Assembly: GCA_964386525.1 (NCBI GenBank) | Contig: CAYLSO010000084.1 | Span: 1-34,655, forward strand | DNA length: 34,655 nucleotides | Direction: 5' to 3' | Origin: CAYLSO01 sp964386525 | GTDB taxonomy: Bacteria; Eisenbacteria; RBG-16-71-46; DASYSL01 | In this document: piece by piece, positions 13,024 through 20,402 of the stretch | Numbering within the stretch: position 1 is the stretch's first letter | Layout of the letters: every line of letters starts with the position of its first letter | Program-made: the position numbers and the translations under genes | Notes under the pieces: generated by a model | Told to the model about the DNA's origin: nothing | Databases searched by the model: none | What the model saw: the letters and a program-made list of their open reading frames with translations, nothing else

Positions 13024-13737
13024 GTGCCGGTGCCGGATCACTTCGAGATCTACCGGTCGCGGGCGGCGGATTACGAGCGCCTGGTCGCGCGCGAGGACCA
13101 CGAGGGCCGGATCCTTCCGGCCCTCGAGGCTATCGTGCCGCTCGCCGCTCTCGACGTCGTCGAGTTCGGGGCCGGGACGGGGCGGCTGACCTGCCTGCTG
13201 GCGCCCCGAGTCGCCTCCATCTCGGCGTTCGACATCTCGGCGCACATGCTGGAGGTGGCGGCGGCGCGGTTGCGGCGCGCGGGCCTGGGCAACTGGCGCA
13301 CGGAGGTCGCGGACCACCGGCGGGTGCCGGCGCCGGACGGGGCTGCCGGCCTGGCGATCGCGGGCTGGAGCGTCTGCTATCTGGTCACCTGGGAGCCGGA
13401 GCGCTGGCGGGCCGAGGTCGACAGAGCGCTGGCGGAGATGCGCCGCGTCCTGCGCCCCGGCGGGGCGGCCGTGCTCCTGGAGACGCTCGGGACCGGACGT
13501 GAAGAACCGGAGGCGCCGGCGCCGCTGAACGCGTATTACGACCACCTCGCGCAGCATGGCTACGCGCGCACCTGGATCCGGACCGACTACCGGTTCGCGG
13601 ACCGCAGCGAGGCCGAAGAGCTGGTGCGCTTCTTCTTCGGCGAAGAGATGACCGCGAGGCTGGCCGCGCACGACGGTGCGGTGACGCTGCCGGAGTGCAC
13701 GGGCATCTGGTGGCAGCGACTGCCGGCGTCGCCTTAG
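13024..13737 (+). CDS. Class I SAM-dependent methyltransferase
   Basis: 237 residues. Motif I VVEFGAGTGRLTCLLAP (45-61), motif II acidic loop AFDISAHMLEVA, and the post-motif LRPGGAAVLLETLGTG show a Methyltransf_11/25 Rossmann fold binding S-adenosylmethionine. The substrate domain (NAYYDHLAQHGYARTWIRTD) is not diagnostic. Start codon GTG 13024 follows the osmC stop by 14 bases, with GACGGCTCGAGGGTG giving a weak SD. Substrate unknown. Confidence 0.9.
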   Translation: MPVPDHFEIYRSRAADYERLVAREDHEGRILPALEAIVPLAALDVVEFGAGTGRLTCLLAPRVASISAFDISAHMLEVAAARLRRAGLGNWRTEVADHRRVPAPDGAAGLAIAGWSVCYLVTWEPERWRAEVDRALAEMRRVLRPGGAAVLLETLGTGREEPEAPAPLNAYYDHLAQHGYARTWIRTDYRFADRSEAEELVRFFFGEEMTARLAAHDGAVTLPECTGIWWQRLPASP

Positions 13738-13748
13738 GCCAGCCAGCG

Positions 13749-13777
13749 TTGCTGGACGACCCACCGACTGGTATCTT
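13749..13777 (+). promoter_or_regulatory. Predicted sigma70-type promoter
   Basis: TTGCTG (13749-13754), 17-bp spacer, TATCTT (13772-13777), upstream of the bestrophin-like gene at 13872. It is the best match in a 134-base gene gap. The predicted 5' leader is about 85 bases. Confidence 0.5.
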
Positions 13778-13871
13778 GCCCGCCATCGTGTCGCAGGCCT
13801 GAGCGAAATCCTCGCCGGGTCCGGACAAGTCGCACCGGTCACGTCGGCGCCACGGGCGCCGGGGAGCCGCC

Positions 13872-14663
13872 ATGCCCTTCATCGAACTGCTGAATCGGAT
13901 GCCTCTCTGGAGTGTCTGCCTGTTCACCGTTCTCCTGATTCTGGTCCCCATCGAGGTCGGATTCCGTTTCGGCCGGGCGCGCCGGCGCCGCGCGGAGCAG
14001 GCCGCGAACGAGTCGATCGGTGCCGTGGTGGGAGCCCTGCTCGGCCTGCTGGCCTTCCTGCTGGCCTTCACCTTCGGGATCGCCAGCTCGCACTTCCAGG
14101 CGCGCAAGCAACTGCTCCTGGACGAAGTGAACGCCATCGGCACCGCCTCGCTGCGCGCCGGGTTGCTCGCCGAGCCGCATCGCGCCGAAGTCCAGCGGCT
14201 GTTCCGCGAGTACGTGGACCTGAGGGTGGACATGGTGCAGAATCCGGGACACCTCCACGACGCCGTGGCCCGCGCCGAGGCGATCCAGGGTGAGCTGTGG
14301 TCGCACGCCGTCACGCTCGCCCAAGAAGATCGCGACTCGGACGTCTATGCCATCTTCATCGAATCGCTCAACACCGTGTTCGACCTGCAAACGTCGCGGC
14401 TGACCTTCGGGTTTCAGTACCGTCTCCCGGCGGCCATCTGGTTGATGCTCTATCTGGTCACCGCGATGTCCATGCTGGCGGTGGGGTACCAGTTCGGGCT
14501 GACCGGGATGCGTGCCCTTGCCGGCGTGCTCGTCCTGGCCGTGGCCTTCTCCGCGGTGATGCTGCTGGTCACGGATCTGGACCGCCCGCAAGAGGGGTTG
14601 TTGCGGGTCAGCCAGCAGCCGATGCTCGATCTGCAGCAGAGGCTGAACGCCGGCGGGCCGTAA
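13872..14663 (+). CDS. Bestrophin-like (DUF4239) membrane protein
   Basis: 263 residues. Two N-terminal membrane helices (about 10-30 and 48-72, the latter AVVGALLGLLAFLLAFTFGI), a long hydrophilic helical region containing SSHFQARKQLLLDEVNAIGT and LREYVDLR-like segments, then two C-terminal helices (about 192-212 and 218-236). This layout and the E-x-N-A-I-G-T motif are those of DUF4239 bestrophin-like proteins, possible anion channels. GGGAGCCGCC before the ATG is a weak SD. The next gene follows after 19 bases. Confidence 0.85.
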   Translation: MPFIELLNRMPLWSVCLFTVLLILVPIEVGFRFGRARRRRAEQAANESIGAVVGALLGLLAFLLAFTFGIASSHFQARKQLLLDEVNAIGTASLRAGLLAEPHRAEVQRLFREYVDLRVDMVQNPGHLHDAVARAEAIQGELWSHAVTLAQEDRDSDVYAIFIESLNTVFDLQTSRLTFGFQYRLPAAIWLMLYLVTAMSMLAVGYQFGLTGMRALAGVLVLAVAFSAVMLLVTDLDRPQEGLLRVSQQPMLDLQQRLNAGGP

Positions 14664-14682
14664 CCGAAGGAGGGCGATCCCG

Positions 14683-14945
14683 GTGATCGGCGCCGCCGCG
14701 CTCCACAACGTGAACTGGTTCTATCCGGCGTTCCTCATGATCGTGGGAGCCCATTATCTGCCGTTCATCTTCCTCTACGGGATGTGGCAGTACGGGGTGC
14801 CGGCGGCCGTGATGCTCGGCGCGGGGCTGGGGCTGGGCAGGCTCGCGCCCGCGAGCTTCCCCCCCGGGGGAGGGCTGGGGGGATCGTCCTGCTGCTCTTC
14901 GCCGGATGGGTTTCCCTGGCCCGCCGGCGGCACCCGGACGCCTGA
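14683..14945 (+). pseudogene. Membrane protein gene with a frameshift at a G/C run
   Basis: The start (GTG with GAAGGAGGG upstream) reads HNVNWFYPAFLMIVGAHYLP, then FIFLYGMWQYGVPAAVMLGA and LGRLAPASFPPGG, a conserved small membrane protein of the DUF7010-like type. At about 14860-14880 there are runs of C7, G5 and G6. After them the hydrophobic sequence continues in another frame as GIVLLLFAGWVSLARRRHPD and stops at 14943-14945. One missing base in a run explains both halves, either a real frameshift or a sequencing error. Confidence 0.7.
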
Positions 14946-15196
14946 TTCGCCGCGTCGCGCCCGGCGGCCGGGCTGCCCACTCGTTGCCGCAACTCGAATT
15001 GGCGTCCGCCGGTCGGGTCGCAAGCTCTGGCCGGGGCGTTGTCTCCCTGGTGCCGGAGGCGTCTTCGCCCCGGGCCGGCCGGCCGGCGGGGCGGAACATT
15101 TCCCTTGGTTGGTCTCCCCGTGTGGGCGATAATAGCTCGGTTTTTCACGCCCGGATGGAGGCTGCTGGGTCGGCTCCCCGGGCCCCGAGGTAGGGC
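14946..15196. other. Gene-free interval with a predicted promoter
   Basis: No convincing gene is present in these 251 bases. Frames across it give only Arg/Gly/Pro-rich translations of the kind produced by GC-rich non-coding DNA. The right half carries the promoter described at 15105-15133. Confidence 0.5.
15105..15133 (+). promoter_or_regulatory. Predicted sigma70-type promoter
   Basis: TTGGTT (15105-15110), 17-bp spacer, GATAAT (15128-15133) in a locally AT-richer stretch, about 60 bases before the start of the SpoIIAA-like gene at 15197. Spacing is ideal and the -10 box has five of six consensus bases. Confidence 0.6.
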
Positions 15197-15610
15197 ATGC
15201 CGATCACATACCAGATCGATCACAAGCGGCGGCTCGTCGACGCAAAGGCCGACGGCCTCATTTCGGATGGGGATGTCTTCGCCTATCAGCGCGAGGTGTG
15301 GTCGCGGACCGACGTGGTCGGCTACGCCGAGATCGTGGACATGATCGCAGTAGAGCGAATCGACCTGCCCTCCATCGACAAGATCCGCGAGTTGGCCGAG
15401 TTGGCCGCGCGCATGGACGCCGACAAACCCGCGTCGAAGCTGGCCATCGTCGCGTCCCGAGATTTCGCCTTCGGCCTCGGCCGCATGTACGAGACGTACC
15501 GGGAATTGCAGGCCGGGAGCACCAAGCCGGTCGGTGTCTTCCGCACGCGCCGCGAGGCGCTGGATTTTCTGGGGCTCGAAGGGGACCTCACCCCTCCGAG
15601 CGGAGCCTAG
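15197..15610 (+). CDS. SpoIIAA/STAS-like protein
   Basis: 137 residues: ITYQIDHKRRLVDAKADGLI, SDGDVFAYQREVW, VVGYAEIVDMIAVERIDLPS, KLAIVASRDFAFGLGRMYET and VGVFRTRREALDFLGLE. This is the alternating strand-helix pattern of SpoIIAA-like/STAS proteins, usually about 120-140 residues, thought to have lipid-binding or regulatory roles. There is no phosphorylatable Ser in the anti-anti-sigma context that I can identify, so it is probably not a classical SpoIIAA. A degraded relative lies at 6071. Confidence 0.8.
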   Translation: MPITYQIDHKRRLVDAKADGLISDGDVFAYQREVWSRTDVVGYAEIVDMIAVERIDLPSIDKIRELAELAARMDADKPASKLAIVASRDFAFGLGRMYETYRELQAGSTKPVGVFRTRREALDFLGLEGDLTPPSGA

Positions 15611-15936
15611 TCCGGCTTCTTCCCTCCCCTCCGCCGACCATAAGCCGCCGCGTGGCCGCACTGTCGCGCGGCAAGCCGATGCGCTACGCTGCCGGGCCGA
15701 AATCCCCCACGACGCCCGCTTCCCCGGAGACGCGACGCTGGCCCGGCTCCGGGGCCGTGCGCATCCGGGCCGGCCTGCCATGGCTGCCGCTGCCGACCCT
15801 GGCGTTGCCCGTCTGGCTCGCTGCCATGGGTCTCATCCTGGCGCTGCTCTTCCTGCTGACGCCGGGCATCCGGCGCGGGCAGGCGTGGAGCCGCGGGGCG
15901 GTCCGGCGAACCAAGGAAGAACCCGGAGGAGACGGC

Positions 15937-16419
15937 ATGAGGTCCGGCCATCTGTGCGTCGTGATCCTGCTGCTCATGGGACCCGTGCCGCCGAACGCAG
16001 CCGCGGACCAGCTCGGCGCCCTACGCCCCACCCGCACCGACCCGTGCGGCGTGCGCGTGGAATCGCGTGCGGAACTCGACTGCGCCGCCTTCAACGCGGA
16101 GATCGAAGCGGCGGCGGCGGCCAAGGAATCCTGGCCGATGGAGCCGCTGCAGGTCGTGCTCAGACGCCTCGGGGTCGCCGATGAGATGCCGGGCACCCTC
16201 AACCTCAGAGTCGAGGGCGGGGGAGGAGAGGCTCCCAGCTCGCTCTTCGTAACGACGGTGATGGAGGGCCTGGCGGACGACTCGGTGGCGGGCGTGTGGG
16301 CAAGTTTGGAGCTGCGCCGGCTGCCGGACGGGACCTGGCGGCTGGCGCGGGAGGCGCGGGCCTGGAAGTGCGCGCGCGGCGCGCGAGCCGGCAAGTTCCA
16401 GAGCCGGCGCTGTCCGTGA
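15937..16419 (+). CDS. Exported protein of unknown function
   Basis: 160 residues with a signal peptide (MRSGHLCVVILLLMGPVPPN, then AAADQ, likely cut after Ala) and a mature part with paired cysteines (DPCGVRVESRAELDC and two near the C terminus, WKCARG and RRCP) that could form disulfides in the periplasm. GGAGGA lies six bases before this ATG. The same frame stays open upstream to an in-frame GTG (15757) and would add another hydrophobic segment (LALPVWLAAMGLILALLFLL), so a longer membrane form cannot be excluded. No family recognised. Confidence 0.7.
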   Translation: MRSGHLCVVILLLMGPVPPNAAADQLGALRPTRTDPCGVRVESRAELDCAAFNAEIEAAAAAKESWPMEPLQVVLRRLGVADEMPGTLNLRVEGGGGEAPSSLFVTTVMEGLADDSVAGVWASLELRRLPDGTWRLAREARAWKCARGARAGKFQSRRCP

Positions 16420-16451
16420 GGCGAATCCCGGGTGGGCGCGCGATCCGCGCC

Positions 16452-16480
16452 GAACCTTTTGCCGCCGCGGGCATCTGTAA
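16452..16480 (+). promoter_or_regulatory. Possible ECF sigma-type promoter
   Basis: GAACCTTTT (16452-16460) followed, 18 bases after GAAC, by TCTG (16474-16477) in CATCTGTAA. The GAAC ... TCTG pattern resembles promoters read by extracytoplasmic-function sigma factors. It would drive the exported peroxiredoxin gene at 16587 with a leader of about 105 bases. The rest of the leader shows no gene. Confidence 0.35.
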
Positions 16481-16586
16481 GAGGGACTGCTGTGGCGTGG
16501 CCGACGTGGCGGCAGGAGATGTAAAGCCCATGCCAGGCGCTCGGCCGGCCAGGCTCCGAGACGGTCCTTCCTCGCAAGGAGACACC

Positions 16587-17183
16587 ATGCGCTTCCCTCG
16601 CCGATTCACCCCGCTGGTGCTGTTGGTCACCGTCGGCTTGCCCTGTACTCAGGCCCGCGCACAGGAGAACCCGACCGCACTGAAGATGGGCGACAAGGCA
16701 CCTGTCTTCCAGGCGGTGGCCGACGGCGGCCAGCTCTGGAAGAGCGCCGACCACGTGGGTAAGAAGACCGTGGTGGTCTATTTCTATCCCGCGGCGATGA
16801 CCGGCGGCTGCACCAAGCAGGCGTGCAGCTTCCGTGACAACCGCACCAAGCTCGACAAGCTGGGCGTCGTGGTGGTCGGGGTAAGTGGCGACCGGGTGGG
16901 CAACCTCAAGGCCTTCAAGGCGGCCAACCGGCTCAACTTCCCGCTGCTCGCCGATTCCAGCGGCGCGGTGGCGAAGGCCTTCGGTGTGCCGGTGGGCGCC
17001 GGCGGCACGATCACGCGCGCCATCGACGGCAAGGACGTGCAGCTCACCCGCGACGTGACCGCCGCGCGCCGGACCTTCATCATCGGCGAGGACGGCAAGG
17101 TCGCCTTCATCGAGACCGAGGTGAACCCGGCGGGCGACGGCGAGGCCGTGCTCGCCGCCGTCCAGAAGCTCCCGCGCAAGTAG
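16587..17183 (+). CDS. Exported Bcp-type peroxiredoxin
   Basis: 198 residues. A signal peptide (MRFPRRFTPLVLLVTVGLPC then TQARA) is followed by an AhpC/TSA domain of the BCP/PrxQ class: KMGDKAPVFQAVADGG, VVVYFYPAAMTGGCTKQACS (peroxidatic Cys75, resolving Cys80), then VVVGVSGDRVGNLKAFKAAN. The family normally has Thr-Pro-Gly-Cys; here Thr-Gly-Gly-Cys is a known minor variant. It reduces peroxides, here probably in the periplasm. AAGGAG lies five bases before the ATG. A possible stress-sigma promoter lies upstream. Confidence 0.93.
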   Translation: MRFPRRFTPLVLLVTVGLPCTQARAQENPTALKMGDKAPVFQAVADGGQLWKSADHVGKKTVVVYFYPAAMTGGCTKQACSFRDNRTKLDKLGVVVVGVSGDRVGNLKAFKAANRLNFPLLADSSGAVAKAFGVPVGAGGTITRAIDGKDVQLTRDVTAARRTFIIGEDGKVAFIETEVNPAGDGEAVLAAVQKLPRK

Positions 17184-17232
17184 GGGACCGGTCACCGAGA
17201 CCAACCGCGGCCGCGCGGCAGGGTTCGGCGCC

Positions 17233-17445
17233 GTGCTGACGGGCAAGAGCTGCGTGTCCTACCATCTGATGCCGGTGTGCGCTTTCCCCGAGTTGCTGCG
17301 CGGCATGTCGCCAAAGCTGCAGAAGCGCAGGCCGGGAAGATCCTGTTTCAACTTCCGACCCGGGGACGCGAGGCTCTTCCGGGAGCTGGCGCAGCTGACC
17401 GAGCAGGGCTACAAGCGTTTCAAGAAGGAGGAGCTGATCGGCTGA
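17233..17445 (+). pseudogene. 5'-truncated DUF1801-like gene
   Basis: The 70 residues correspond only to the C-terminal half of a small conserved protein: GKSCVSYHLMPVCAFPELLR, then GMSPKLQKRRPGRSCFNFRP and LFRELAQLTEQGYKRFKKEE. Relatives normally have about 110-120 residues with an N-terminal domain before KSYVSYHLMPVY. The 50 bases between the peroxiredoxin stop and the GTG contain none of it, and there is no SD. It is probably a remnant. Confidence 0.65.
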
Positions 17446-17493
17446 CGGAAGGCGTCGGCCTTCCGGCTCCCAGCCGCAGCGGGGGGGTGCTCC

Positions 17494-17985
17494 GTGCACA
17501 GGTGGCCGTTCTGGATGGCGATCGCCGTCGCCATGACCGTATTTCTGGCGATCGCCGTCTTCGGCGTGCTCGTCGAGCGGTTGGCGGTCCCCTTTACGCC
17601 GCCGGTGTCGGTCGCGCCCGCGCCGCCCGGCTCGGTGGTGGATCTGCGCACCAGGGACGGCCACCCGGCGGCGGTCCTGCGCTTGCGGCTCTACGATGTG
17701 GAGCGCGAGGAAGTGGTCTGGGACCTGCACACCGACGGGCGCTGGGCGAGGCTCGAGAATATCCCTCTGCAGCCCGGTCCGAACCCGGCGCTGACGCCCG
17801 AACTGCTCAGCTGGCACTTCGAGGTCACGGTGCCCGAGGACGGCGAAGCCTTTGACCTTGCCTCAGGAGCCGAGTACGAGATGCGGGTGTGGTCGGTCGT
17901 AGGAAAAGGACCCGCGGCCCGCCGCGCCGAGCGGACGAAGCGCTTCGTGCTCGGCGAGTCCGCGATCGACGAGGGGTCGCCATGA
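17494..17985 (+). CDS. Membrane-anchored protein of unknown function
   Basis: 163 residues. One N-terminal helix (about 6-28, FWMAIAVAMTVFLAIAVFGV) anchors a periplasmic beta-rich domain: SVVDLRTRDGHPAAVLRLRL, then VVWDLHTDGRWARLE, and VWSVVGKGPA, resembling a fibronectin-like or immunoglobulin-like sandwich. No family identified. The start is GTG. The next gene's ATG overlaps its stop (ATGA). Confidence 0.7.
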   Translation: MHRWPFWMAIAVAMTVFLAIAVFGVLVERLAVPFTPPVSVAPAPPGSVVDLRTRDGHPAAVLRLRLYDVEREEVVWDLHTDGRWARLENIPLQPGPNPALTPELLSWHFEVTVPEDGEAFDLASGAEYEMRVWSVVGKGPAARRAERTKRFVLGESAIDEGSP

Positions 17986-18339
17986 GCTCGGCCGGGCGCG
18001 GCCTGGCTGACGGCGCTGACGCTGCTCTTCGCCGCCGGCTTCGCGATGCTCGGACTCTACGCGCTGTCGGGGGCAGGCCGGGGCCGGCCGCTGCCGCTCC
18101 TGCGGACGGTGCTCGTGGCGGCCGCGACGGTCTACTTACTGCGCGGCCTGCTGCTCGTGCCCGGGCTCTTGGCGCTCGCCGCTGGGCGCCCCGGACATCC
18201 GCCGCGCGCCCTGCTATTCTCCGCGCTAGCGCTTGCCCTCGGGATCTGCCATGCGGCCGGACTCGTGACCGGCTGGTCGCGCCGGTCGCCGGGGCGCGGC
18301 GGCGCGGGGTGGGCGTTAGCCGATACGAAGGAGGGGTGA
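17982..18339 (+). pseudogene. Three- or four-helix membrane protein gene with an early frameshift
   Basis: ATG 17982 overlaps the previous stop and would be the natural start (MSSAGRG). The membrane protein itself (AWLTALTLLFAAGFAMLGLY, VLVAAATVYLLRGLLLVPGL and two more helices) is in another frame that has a stop at 17983 and no start before mid-helix Met 18046. One base lost or gained around 17991-18001 (GCCGGGCGCGGCC) would join them. It is a real frameshift or a sequence error. Its stop overlaps the cupin ATG. Confidence 0.6.
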
Positions 18340-18653
18340 TGGAGAATCCACGCATCGATCTCATCACGGCCGAGTGGCACGTCACGGCTCCCGGCGCGCG
18401 GCAGAAGATGGCCGAGCACGGCGGCAAGCGCGTGCGCCTGGTCGAGTTCACCGGCGAGTTCGTCGAGCACGAGTGGTGCTTGCGTGGCCACGCCGGCTAC
18501 GTCCTCGAGGGAGCGATGGAGGTCGCCCTGGAGGGCGGGACCAGCGTGCGCTTCGGCCCGGGCGACGCCCTGGTGCTGCGCCCCGGGACGGACAAGCACA
18601 AGGCCAGGATGCTGGGGCCGCTCGTGCGGCTCTTCCTGGTCGAGGACGTCTGA
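18339..18653 (+). CDS. Cupin-domain protein
   Basis: 104 residues, one cupin barrel. RVRLVEFTGEFVEHEWCLRG with GHAGYVLEGAMEVALEGG is motif 1 in a form with His and Glu (EHEWC), and FGPGDALVLRPGTDKHKARM is motif 2 with its His. AAGGAGGGG precedes an ATG that overlaps the preceding TGA. Such small cupins bind metal or act as sensors; the substrate is not indicated. Confidence 0.88.
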   Translation: MENPRIDLITAEWHVTAPGARQKMAEHGGKRVRLVEFTGEFVEHEWCLRGHAGYVLEGAMEVALEGGTSVRFGPGDALVLRPGTDKHKARMLGPLVRLFLVEDV

Positions 18654-18694
18654 GGCGGCTGGGCCGGCCGGAGCCGACGGCGGCGGAGGGATGG

Positions 18695-18982
18695 ATGGCG
18701 GCTTACGTGGTCGTCGAGATCGAGGTGACCGACCCGGTGCGCTACGAGGAGTACAAGAAGCTCGCCGAGACCTCGGTCGCGGCGTTCGGCGGCAAGTACA
18801 TCGTGCGCGGCGGCCAGGTGGAGACTCTCGAAGGCGATTGGCGGCCGGCGCGCTTCGTCATGCTGGAGTTTCCCAGCCTCGAGCGGGCGCGGCAGTGGTG
18901 GTCTTCCGAGACGTACCGGCCGGGCAAGGAGCTGCGGCAGGCCACGGCGCGCTCGCGGATGATCCTGGTGCCGGGGGTCTGA
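18695..18982 (+). CDS. DUF1330 family protein
   Basis: 95 residues, normal for DUF1330, a ferredoxin-like dimeric fold. AAYVVVEIEVTDPVRYEEYK starts it, FGGKYIVRGGQVETLEGDW carries the conserved Gly-Gly-Lys-Tyr-x-x-Arg-Gly, and RFVMLEFPSLERARQWWSSE with RSRMILVPGV closes it. Function is unknown in the whole family. GGAGGG precedes two nearby ATGs; only 18695 is in frame. Confidence 0.93.
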   Translation: MAAYVVVEIEVTDPVRYEEYKKLAETSVAAFGGKYIVRGGQVETLEGDWRPARFVMLEFPSLERARQWWSSETYRPGKELRQATARSRMILVPGV

Positions 18983-19019
18983 GGCGCGGGCCCGGGGGCG
19001 CGGCGGGAGAGGAGAGCGG

Positions 19020-19328
19020 ATGAAGGTCTTGGCGGATGTGAGCGTGGTGCCGCTGGGGGTGGGGGTGTCGCTGTCGCCTTACGTGGCGGCGTGCGAGAAG
19101 GTGCTCGCCGCGGCCGGCCTCACCACCCGGCTACACGCCAACGGCACCAACGTCGAGGGCGACTGGGACACCGTCTTCGCCGCGATCAAGCGCTGCCACG
19201 AGGTGCTGCACGAGATGCGGGCGCCGCGCGTGACGGCGGTGATCAAACTGGGCACGCGCACCGACAAGGAGCAGACGCTCGACGACAAGGTGGCCAGCGT
19301 GCAAGCCAAGCTGGGCGGGCGCGCTTGA
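19020..19328 (+). CDS. MTH1187 / YqgV-type thiamine-binding protein
   Basis: 102 residues of PF01910. VLADVSVVPLGVGVSLSPYV is the first strand and turn, GLTTRLHANGTNVEGDWDTV carries the conserved Thr-Asn-Glu-Gly residues, and AVIKLGTRTDKEQTLDDKVA the last strand. Members bind hydroxymethylpyrimidine or thiamine compounds as tetramers. GAGAGGAG precedes the ATG. The next gene starts within its stop. Confidence 0.93.
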   Translation: MKVLADVSVVPLGVGVSLSPYVAACEKVLAAAGLTTRLHANGTNVEGDWDTVFAAIKRCHEVLHEMRAPRVTAVIKLGTRTDKEQTLDDKVASVQAKLGGRA

Positions 19329-19330
19329 GC

Positions 19331-19816
19331 GTGGACCACCGCGCCGCCGCGCGGATCCGCTCGCTCGTGCTGGCGCCGCACCCCGAGGGCGGACACTACC
19401 GCGAGATCTTCCGCTCGGCGGTCGCCGTGGCGCCGGCGGATGGCCGCGGCGAGCGCCGCGGGCTCACCGCGATCCACTTCCTGCTGGCCGCCGGCGACTT
19501 CAGCCGCTGGCACCGGCTGCACTCCGACGAGGTGTGGGTGCACCTCGAAGGCGACGGGATCCGGCTGCGGCTCTTCGGCGCCGCGCCGCCGGCGCTGCGC
19601 GAGGTCACCCTCGGCGACCCCGCGGCCGGCGGGGTCGCGCTGCAGGTCATCCCGGCCGGCACCTGGCAGACGGCCGAGCCGCTCGGGGCGTACGGGCTGG
19701 TGGCCTGCCTGGTGGCTCCGGGCTTCGAGTTCCGCGACGAGGAGTACCTGGACGGCGACGCCGAGGCGCGGCGGGTCCTGCGGGAGCGCTGGCCGGAGCT
19801 GGCCGGATTCATCTGA
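19331..19816 (+). CDS. Cupin_5 (DUF985) family protein
   Basis: 161 residues. IRSLVLAPHPEGGHYREIFR is the signature of the DUF985/Cupin_5 family (PF06172), followed by AIHFLLAAGDFSRWHRLHSD, EVWVHLEGD, and GLVACLVAPGFEFRDEEYLD. The His-x-x-x-Ser-Asp-Glu (HRLHSDEVW) and Glu residues form the likely metal site. Start could be TTG 19325, overlapping the preceding TGA, or GTG 19331; both lack a clear SD, so coupling to the upstream gene is likely. Confidence 0.9.
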   Translation: MDHRAAARIRSLVLAPHPEGGHYREIFRSAVAVAPADGRGERRGLTAIHFLLAAGDFSRWHRLHSDEVWVHLEGDGIRLRLFGAAPPALREVTLGDPAAGGVALQVIPAGTWQTAEPLGAYGLVACLVAPGFEFRDEEYLDGDAEARRVLRERWPELAGFI

Positions 19817-19832
19817 GAGCCGGGCCCCGCGC

Positions 19833-20114
19833 ATGACGGAACCGCCACCGCACGAGATCCCCATCGAGGGCACCCTCGATCTCCACACCTTCCTGCCGCG
19901 CGAGGCCAAGCCGCTGGTGCTGGACTACCTGGAGGCCTGCCGCGCGCGCGGCATCCGGGAAGTGCGGATCGTGCACGGCAAGGGCACCGGCGCCTTGCGC
20001 GAGACGGTGCACGCCGCGCTGCGCGAAGCGGCGTACGTCGAGGATTTCCACCTGGCGGGCGAGGGCTCCGGCGGCTGGGGAGCCACCATCGTCAGGCTGA
20101 GGCCGCCGGACTAG
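19833..20114 (+). CDS. Smr domain protein
   Basis: 93 residues, a stand-alone Smr domain (PF01713). The LDLH motif (15-18) and VRIVHGKGTGALR (45-56, the HGxGxGxLR motif) are intact. Smr domains nick branched or RNA/DNA substrates; short stand-alone ones act on nucleic acids in ways not yet settled. The last strand GWGATIVRLRPP is standard. It lies 16 bases after the cupin gene. Confidence 0.93.
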   Translation: MTEPPPHEIPIEGTLDLHTFLPREAKPLVLDYLEACRARGIREVRIVHGKGTGALRETVHAALREAAYVEDFHLAGEGSGGWGATIVRLRPPD

Positions 20115-20179
20115 CCGGCTGCCTATCCCGGGTCGCACCCCAGGATCACAGAGGGGAGAGCCGCAGGCCGCAGACTCCC

Positions 20180-20371
20180 CACATCGAGCGCCACTTCACG
20201 GCCGAGCCCTACGAGTCCGAGCGGGCCCGCGAGGTCATCGAGGTGAAGGAGAAACCGGACGCCGAAGCGCAGGAAGTGGAGGACGGGCTCGTCACCTACG
20301 GGCTGACCCCGGAGGAGAGCCGGCCGGTGGCGGCCGGCGCCGCCTTCGCCATCGCGCGGCTGGCGTCGTGA
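20180..20371 (+). pseudogene. Start-less coding remnant between smr and SRPBCC genes
   Basis: The frame reads HIERHFTAEPYESERAREVI, EVKEKPDAEAQEVEDGLVTY and GLTPEESRPVAAGAAFAIAR before TGA 20369-20371. The balanced acid/base composition looks like real protein rather than noise. There is no ATG, GTG or TTG in frame upstream before it merges with the end of the smr gene. It may be the 3' end of a gene whose start was lost, or a frameshifted small gene. Family unknown. Confidence 0.4.
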
Positions 20372-20402
20372 GCGGAGAGGTGCCGGAAAGGAGATGCGTC
20401 GC

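Noticed and set aside
12223..13842. Long minus-strand frame opposite aqpZ, osmC and a methyltransferase
   Set aside because: The plus-strand genes have conserved motifs and ribosome binding sites; the antisense translation has none.
15757..15936. Upstream in-frame extension of the exported protein, adding a hydrophobic helix
   Set aside because: The ATG at 15937 has a well-placed SD and a normal signal peptide. The extension is mentioned only as an alternative.
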